This document shows positions 1 to 2,592 of a stretch of 5,299 bases of DNA, piece after piece (within the stretch, counting starts at the first letter, position 1; every line of letters begins with the position of its first letter). The notes below the pieces were generated by a model. That model had not been told where the DNA came from. It did not search any database and saw only the letters and a program-made list of their open reading frames with translations. The translations under genes were made by a program, and so were the position numbers. The stretch covers positions 1 through 5,299 of the forward strand of contig CAMOCR010000048.1 in NCBI GenBank assembly GCA_946611025.1, read 5' to 3'. Origin of the DNA: an uncultured Alphaproteobacteria bacterium. Its GTDB lineage: Bacteria > Pseudomonadota > Alphaproteobacteria > Rs-D84.

Positions 1-1
1 G

Positions 2-460
2 CGCCGTGCTGCAACCGGCATCGAAGAAGAAGCGGACGGCGAAGAAGAAGCAACCGACTTGGTCTTGGATGATGCAAAAATGGCACAAATGGCGGCAAAC
101 GAACAGTTTATTTTGACCGTATCTGAAAACGGCTTTGGCAAACGCACATCGTCATATGAATATCGCATTACACACCGTGGTGGTTCGGGATTTGCAAATA
201 TCAAATTGGGTGGTAAAAATACCGCTGTTGCAGGTTCGTTCCCAGTGGATAATGACCACGATATTATGATGGTGACCGACGGTGGTAAAATTATTCGTAC
301 ACCAGTTCGGGACGTTCGTATTGCAGGTCGCGCAACCGCGGGTGTGACGTTGTTCCGCACCGCTGAAAATGAAAAGGTTATGTCTGCAATTGCAATCGAA
401 CGCAATGATGACGAAGAAACCGATGATGTCGCACCAGCCACCGAACCAGTTGCAGAATAA
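2..460 (+). CDS. gyrA: DNA gyrase subunit A, C-terminal end (5'-truncated by window)
   Basis: Only the last 152 residues are present; the reading frame is open from base 2, so the gene begins upstream. GyrA is the DNA-cleaving and DNA-wrapping subunit of the A2B2 gyrase that introduces negative supercoils. The visible part belongs to the C-terminal beta-pinwheel that wraps DNA: the blade-like phrases RRAATGI (visible residues 1-7), EQFILTVSENGFGKRTSS (from about 34) and GGKIIRTPVRDVRIAGRATA are typical of GyrA blades. Two acidic stretches stand out. One, rich in Glu, lies at visible residues 8-19 between blade strands; the other is an Asp/Glu-rich tail before the stop. Acidic tails are known in GyrA and modulate wrapping in E. 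coli. The TTG at 59 is not the real start, because homology continues upstream of it. The merR-like gene follows after 17 bases. ParC is the main alternative; the RIAGR..AGVTLFRT ending favours GyrA. Confidence 0.93.
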   Translation, partial: RRAATGIEEEADGEEEATDLVLDDAKMAQMAANEQFILTVSENGFGKRTSSYEYRITHRGGSGFANIKLGGKNTAVAGSFPVDNDHDIMMVTDGGKIIRTPVRDVRIAGRATAGVTLFRTAENEKVMSAIAIERNDDEETDDVAPATEPVAE

Positions 461-462
461 AA

Positions 463-468
463 AAGGAA
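463..468 (+). promoter_or_regulatory. Ribosome binding site of the MerR-type gene
   Basis: AAGGAA lies nine bases before the ATG at 478, in the short gap after the gyrA stop. It supports that ATG as the start and fits translation from a transcript shared with gyrA, as no convincing promoter fits in the 17-base gap. Confidence 0.6.
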
Positions 469-477
469 TGTGCCGAT

Positions 478-852
478 ATGGACAGCGAATATTTTGTTTC
501 TATAAATGAAGTTGCAAAACGGTTATCCATACCGGCGCACACTTTGCGATATTGGGAAAAACAATTCCCAACCGCAATTCGCCCAACAACTGGGGCGGGG
601 GGGCGTCGGTATTATCGACCGGAAACGATTAAACGGCTGGAAACAATAAAATCTTTGCTGTATGACCGCGGTATGACAATTGCCGGTGTGAAAAAGATTT
701 TACACAATGGCGAATTTGGCGATGCGTTGAACACAAATAAAACCGAAACGGTTGTGCGTACAGAACCGGTGACGGTTATAAAAAATGCAGATGCCGAATC
801 AATTCGCGTTGCAATCGATTACTTGGAACAGGCAAAAAGTTTTCTGGAATAA
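478..852 (+). CDS. MerR-family HTH transcriptional regulator (short form)
   Basis: A 124-residue protein with a MerR-type winged helix-turn-helix. The first helix pair covers about residues 8-27 (SINEVAKRLSIPAHTLRYWE, with the LRYWE signature of the recognition helix). The wing is at 41-49 (GGRRYYRPE), and the second helical pair runs from about 50 to 75 (IKRLETIKSLLYDRGMTIAG). A linker follows, then a short amphipathic C-terminal helix (about 107-124) that could dimerise, as MerR proteins do through an antiparallel coiled coil. There is no metal-binding cysteine and no drug-binding domain, so the effector is unknown. It resembles the small MerR-like proteins that alphaproteobacteria often carry next to ihfA, but here it follows gyrA. 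The ATG has a good ribosome binding site. It is probably cotranscribed with gyrA and the downstream outer-membrane gene (14-base gap). A run of seven G at 597-603 lies in the wing coding region, with the frame intact. Confidence 0.88.
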   Translation: MDSEYFVSINEVAKRLSIPAHTLRYWEKQFPTAIRPTTGAGGRRYYRPETIKRLETIKSLLYDRGMTIAGVKKILHNGEFGDALNTNKTETVVRTEPVTVIKNADAESIRVAIDYLEQAKSFLE

Positions 853-855
853 AAC

Positions 856-863
856 GGGGGGAA
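856..863 (+). promoter_or_regulatory. Ribosome binding site of the outer-membrane protein gene
   Basis: GGGGGGAA ends three bases before the ATG at 867. The purine-rich block fills most of the 14-base gap after the regulator's stop, leaving no room for a promoter. It sets the start and implies cotranscription with the upstream gene. Confidence 0.6.
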
Positions 864-866
864 CAT

Positions 867-1475
867 ATGAAAAGAATAATTATGTGTGCGATGTTGTGCA
901 TCACACCACTTTGTGCAATGGCCCAAAATACAGCATATACAGAACCATTAAGTGTTGCGCCCGCCGTCGAAGAAAAATCACAATGGAAATATTATATTGC
1001 GGCAAACATTGGTGCCATTGCGTCCGAAGTTGAAATCAAAGATGATGAATTTTTTGATTTTGGTGCTGTGACCAATCTGGAATTTGGTGCAAAATATAAT
1101 CATTGGCGTGTGGCGTTGGCGTGGCAAAATCGTGCCGAAGTTTCCGAACTGTTTCAAACATTGGCGGGTCATACGGTTTCAATTGGAAACAGTGCGCTGC
1201 GCGTAAATGGATATTATGATTTTGTGTCGGGCGAACACTTTACAATGTACATTGGTGCGGGTGTTGGTGGAAACCGATATGATTACACAATAAACAAACA
1301 ATATAATAATATTAAAAAATCGCGCGATGGGGTATCGTTTATTGCGGGTGCCAATGCCGGTATGATTTTCAGTTTTTGGCATCTGGGCATCGACATCGGT
1401 TTTGCGGTTGATTACATATCGTATCCACAAATTGTCAGTTATGGTCCAACGATTGGTTTGCGGTATAATTTTTAA
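867..1475 (+). CDS. Outer-membrane beta-barrel protein (opacity/OMP_b-brl-like)
   Basis: A 202-residue secreted protein. Residues 1-19 form a Sec signal peptide: Lys-Arg at 2-3, a hydrophobic core and an AMA cleavage site before Gln20. The core holds three cysteines, but none sits in a proper lipobox. The mature part alternates polar and hydrophobic residues in short strands, including a glycine-rich strand MYIGAGVGGNRYDY that is characteristic of small 8-strand barrels, and it ends in LRYNF. A C-terminal aromatic residue is the known signal for BAM-dependent insertion into the outer membrane. The length fits the OmpA-like/opacity class (about 180-230 residues). No peptidoglycan-binding domain is present. 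Specific function unknown: it could be structural, adhesive or a small pore. It is the last gene of the gyrA-merR-omp run and is followed at once by a strong hairpin terminator. Confidence is high for the barrel and low for any exact family. Confidence 0.82.
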   Translation: MKRIIMCAMLCITPLCAMAQNTAYTEPLSVAPAVEEKSQWKYYIAANIGAIASEVEIKDDEFFDFGAVTNLEFGAKYNHWRVALAWQNRAEVSELFQTLAGHTVSIGNSALRVNGYYDFVSGEHFTMYIGAGVGGNRYDYTINKQYNNIKKSRDGVSFIAGANAGMIFSFWHLGIDIGFAVDYISYPQIVSYGPTIGLRYNF

Positions 1476-1478
1476 TTG

Positions 1479-1538
1479 AAAAACACCGGCATCCGTCTTC
1501 GCTGCGCTATGCCGAGACAAGTTTGCCGGTGTTTTTTT
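1479..1538 (+). terminator. Long hairpin terminator after the outer-membrane protein gene
   Basis: The arms 1479-1491 (AAAAACACCGGCA) and 1524-1536 pair over 13 bp, and the right arm runs into a T tract (1532-1538). The 32-base loop holds a second stem, 1495-1501 with 1513-1518 (six pairs, one bulged T), so the whole is a long two-part hairpin. CGGCAT at 1488-1493 can instead pair with ATGCCG at 1509-1514, giving a competing fold. It begins four bases after the stop codon and should end the gyrA-merR-omp transcript. The A tract at the left means it may also work in the other direction. Confidence 0.8.
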
Positions 1539-1548
1539 AATAAACCAG

Positions 1549-1585
1549 AAAAAATAAATCACACCAAAATGGTGTGCTTTATTTT
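1549..1585 (-). terminator. Hairpin terminator, copy 1 (probably bidirectional)
   Basis: CACACCA (1560-1566) and TGGTGTG (1570-1576) form a 7-bp stem with a three-base loop. It extends through one mismatch into an A-rich left arm and a T-rich right arm. On the minus strand it ends in six U. The A/T symmetry would let it stop plus-strand transcripts too, as a second terminator after the outer-membrane protein gene. Confidence 0.7.
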
Positions 1586-1604
1586 TGGCACTCCCAACGG
1601 GAAT
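1586..1604 (-). pseudogene. Duplicated 3' fragment of tRNA-Glu
   Basis: On the minus strand this stretch equals the last 19 bases of the intact tRNA-Glu at 1762-1836: the end of the T loop, the 3' strand of the T stem, the 3' acceptor strand, G73 and CCA. The 5' part of the tRNA is missing, so it cannot be a working tRNA. The adjoining unique sequence supplies GTGGG on the minus strand, which can pair with CCCGT using two wobble pairs, so a T-arm-like hairpin remains with an altered ten-base loop. Confidence 0.85.
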
Positions 1605-1718
1605 GTATATTCCCACGCATTAAAATGCGCGGGCCCCTTTCGGCTCGTAAATTAAAAACTGCGCAGGGCTTGTTTTTAATAACTTCGCGCACGAACCCAC
1701 GGGTTCAATTCCTGGGAC
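1605..1718. other. Structured 114-bp insert between the two tRNA-end repeats
   Basis: No convincing gene is seen. It is dense in inverted repeats. ATTCCC (1609-1614) pairs with GGGAAT of the tRNA fragment across the repeat junction. The arms 1612-1620 and 1625-1633 form a 9-bp stem with a four-base loop, perfect only on the minus strand, where the odd pair is G-U and not A-C. ATTAAAAAC (1651-1659) and GTTTTTAAT (1672-1680) form a perfect 9-bp stem. GAACCC and GGGTTC (1693-1706) form a further short palindrome. It may be the body of a small element or an untranslated RNA; neither is proven. The wobble pair hints that the minus strand is the folded one. Confidence 0.6.
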
Positions 1719-1723
1719 AACCA
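1698..1723 (+). other. tRNA 3'-end-like motif on the plus strand
   Basis: CACGGGTTCAATTCC (1698-1712) matches the T arm of tRNA-Glu at 14 of 15 positions and contains the general tRNA B-box GGTTCAATTCC. TGGGACAACCA follows, resembling an acceptor strand and CCA, but three bases are missing relative to tRNA-Glu and no matching 5' half lies upstream. It points opposite to the tRNA-Glu fragment at 1586-1604. It may be a decayed tRNA remnant or a tRNA-like element end; because the T arm is similar in most tRNAs, its parent cannot be named. Confidence 0.4.
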
Positions 1724-1780
1724 GAAAAAATAAATCACACCAAAATGGTGTGTTTTATTTTTGGCACTCCCAACGGGAAT
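1719..1780. repeat. Direct repeat copy 2: intact tRNA-Glu 3' end plus terminator
   Basis: Partner of 1543-1604 (61 of 62 identical). This copy is continuous with the complete tRNA-Glu gene, so it is the original context, and the other copy is the duplicate or the far end of an insertion. Confidence 0.95.
1725..1761 (-). terminator. Intrinsic terminator of tRNA-Glu
   Basis: On the minus strand, directly after the CCA of tRNA-Glu, 1746-1752 and 1736-1742 pair over 7 bp around a three-base loop, extended through one mismatch by A/T pairs. A run of six U follows (1730 to 1725). Its A/T symmetry suggests it is bidirectional. Confidence 0.75.
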
Positions 1781-1836
1781 CGAACCCGTGTTATCGGAAT
1801 GAGAATCCGGTGTCCTGACCGCTAGACGATGGGAGC
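1762..1836 (-). tRNA. tRNA-Glu (anticodon CUC)
   Basis: Reading the minus strand gives a complete 75-base cloverleaf with encoded CCA. The acceptor GCTCCCA pairs with TGGGAGT (G1-U72 wobble). The D stem is GTCT/GGAC. The anticodon stem is CCGGA/TCCGA around the loop TTCTCAT, giving anticodon CTC after U33. There is a four-base variable loop, and the T stem ACGGG/CCCGT encloses TTCGATT. The discriminator is G73. One odd point is a C27-A43 mismatch at the top of the anticodon stem; the other stem positions pair. It decodes GAG. It is transcribed alone, with its own promoter at 1847-1874 and terminator at 1725-1761. Its 3' end is duplicated 176 bp away. Confidence 0.95.
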
Positions 1837-1846
1837 GTTTGCGGAT

Positions 1847-1874
1847 ATTTTACACATATTATTGTTCTTTTCAA
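1847..1874 (-). promoter_or_regulatory. sigma70-type promoter of tRNA-Glu
   Basis: On the minus strand TTGAAA (1869-1874) and TAAAAT (1847-1852) are separated by 16 bases, and the tRNA begins ten bases after the -10 box. This leaves only a few leader bases to be trimmed. It lies back to back with the flavodoxin promoter. Confidence 0.65.
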
Positions 1875-1883
1875 TTGTTTTTC

Positions 1884-1913
1884 TTGCGCGAAATATTTCA
1901 ATTTTGGTATAAA
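1884..1913 (+). promoter_or_regulatory. Candidate promoter of the flavodoxin gene
   Basis: TTGCGC (1884-1889) and TATAAA (1908-1913) are 18 bases apart, with the ATG 29 bases after the -10 box. The -35 half is weak, so the -10 is the surer element. It diverges from the tRNA-Glu promoter. Confidence 0.5.
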
Positions 1914-1932
1914 TAAAGCATACAAAACCAAA

Positions 1933-1938
1933 AGGGGA
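1933..1938 (+). promoter_or_regulatory. Ribosome binding site of the flavodoxin gene
   Basis: AGGGGA ends four bases before the ATG at 1943 and fixes that start, which keeps the N-terminal hydrophobic segment in the protein. Confidence 0.6.
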
Positions 1939-1942
1939 AAAT

Positions 1943-2509
1943 ATGAAAAAATTATTATATGTTTTAATTGCAGTTATCGCCGTTGTGGCGGTTTGCTGGA
2001 TGTTTACTGGTAAATCAAACGCAACGCAAAATAAAACACTGGTTGCGTATTTCAGTGCCACCGGCAATACCGCGGGTGTCGCGGAACGCTTGGCAAATGC
2101 GATTGGTGCCGATTTGTTCGAAATTAAACCCGTTGCACTATACACGGGTGAAGATTTAGATTGGCATAATGATAAAAGCCGTTCGTCCGTTGAAATGGGC
2201 GACCGCAGCAGCCGTCCAGAAATTGCATCACGTGTGGAAGATATGGCGCAATATGATGTTGTGTTTGTTGGTTTCCCAATTTGGTGGGGACGTGAACCAT
2301 CGGTTGTTGATACATTTATGGAATCGTATGATTTTAACGGTAAAACAATCGTTCCATTTGCCACATCCGGCAGCACCCCATCAACCGCCGAAGCCGCCGC
2401 ATCCATGCGCACAATTGCACCAAATGCAAATATCTTGGATGGCAAACGTTTCCCAACCGATGTACCGGCTGATGAATTAAAGTCATGGGCAGCGGAATGG
2501 GTAAAATAA
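1943..2509 (+). CDS. Membrane-anchored or exported flavodoxin (Flavodoxin_4-like)
   Basis: A 188-residue protein. Residues 30-188 form a flavodoxin-type FMN-binding domain. The phosphate loop is SATGNT at 38-43, right after a first beta strand (TLVAYF). The phrase DWHNDKSRSSVEMGD and RPEI (73-94) follow, then VFVGFPIWWGREPSVVDTF (107-125), which normally stacks on the flavin, and IVPFATSGST (136-145). These are typical of the flavodoxin family often annotated as Flavodoxin_4. Such proteins carry electrons or reduce small substrates; the partner is unknown. Residues 1-22 are a strong hydrophobic segment after MKK. SNA at 25-27 is a possible signal-peptidase I site; Cys18 lacks a lipobox. The domain would then be periplasmic or tethered, unlike classic cytoplasmic flavodoxins. 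It has its own promoter and terminator and no operon partner, so context gives no function. Confidence 0.88.
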   Translation: MKKLLYVLIAVIAVVAVCWMFTGKSNATQNKTLVAYFSATGNTAGVAERLANAIGADLFEIKPVALYTGEDLDWHNDKSRSSVEMGDRSSRPEIASRVEDMAQYDVVFVGFPIWWGREPSVVDTFMESYDFNGKTIVPFATSGSTPSTAEAAASMRTIAPNANILDGKRFPTDVPADELKSWAAEWVK

Positions 2510-2532
2510 AAAACGGTGCGTTTTTATTAGGA

Positions 2533-2562
2533 TAAACCGCCCATTTGGGCGGTTTATTTTTT
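2533..2562 (+). terminator. Intrinsic terminator after the flavodoxin gene
   Basis: TAAACCGCCC (2533-2542) and GGGCGGTTTA (2547-2556) form a perfect 10-bp stem with the loop ATTT, followed by six T (2557-2562). It starts 24 bases after the stop. It ends just before the next promoter, separating the two genes. Confidence 0.92.
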
Positions 2563-2572
2563 GCGCTATTTT

Positions 2573-2581
2573 TGATATAAT
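2573..2581 (+). promoter_or_regulatory. Extended -10 promoter of the P-type ATPase gene
   Basis: TGATATAAT is a consensus TATAAT (2576-2581) with the extended-10 TG one base before it. No good -35 lies 16-18 bases upstream, where the terminator arm sits, as is usual for extended -10 promoters. Transcription should start at about 2588-2589, only four or five bases before the ATG at 2593. No ribosome binding site lies in between. Confidence 0.65.
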
Positions 2582-2592
2582 CAAATTTACAC

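Larger units (their letters stand above)
1543..1604. repeat. Direct repeat copy 1: tRNA-Glu 3' end plus terminator
   Basis: These 62 bases match 1719-1780 at 61 positions; the only difference is C1577 versus T1753. Read on the minus strand, the unit is the last 19 bases of tRNA-Glu (through CCA) followed by the hairpin terminator and six further bases beyond its T tract. Copy 1 is the truncated one: beyond 1604 it departs from the tRNA sequence. The offset between the copies is exactly 176 bases. Confidence 0.95.

Noticed and set aside
597..603. Run of seven G in the MerR-type gene as a phase-variation switch
   Set aside because: The frame is intact, the run is short, and it encodes the conserved glycines before the wing, so normal coding explains it.
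1179..1616. Minus-strand open frame opposite the outer-membrane protein gene
   Set aside because: It spans a terminator and the tRNA-end repeat and is antisense to a gene with a clear signal peptide and ribosome binding site.
1586..1723. Possible acceptor piece of a split (permuted) tmRNA
   Set aside because: The T arm and CCA-like end on the plus strand suggested it, but the acceptor strand does not match the alanine-type tmRNA end, no tag-coding segment follows, and the downstream sequence is tRNA-Glu on the other strand.
1543..1780. CRISPR-like array
   Set aside because: Only two repeats of 62 bp, made of tRNA and terminator sequence, with a single 114-bp spacer; no cas genes are present.
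1574..1825. Small plus-strand open frame across the repeat region
   Set aside because: It is made of tRNA-Glu antisense, terminator and insert sequence, with no ribosome binding site; its internal similarity comes only from the 62-bp repeat.
1943..2000. Flavodoxin leader as a lipoprotein signal
   Set aside because: Cys18 is preceded by Val-Ala-Val, which does not fit a lipobox because the residue before Cys should be small (Gly, Ala or Ser).
1822..2445. Long open frame on the minus strand opposite the flavodoxin gene
   Set aside because: It runs antisense to a well-supported flavodoxin and through the tRNA-Glu promoter; its sequence is low in recognisable structure, so it is a shadow.
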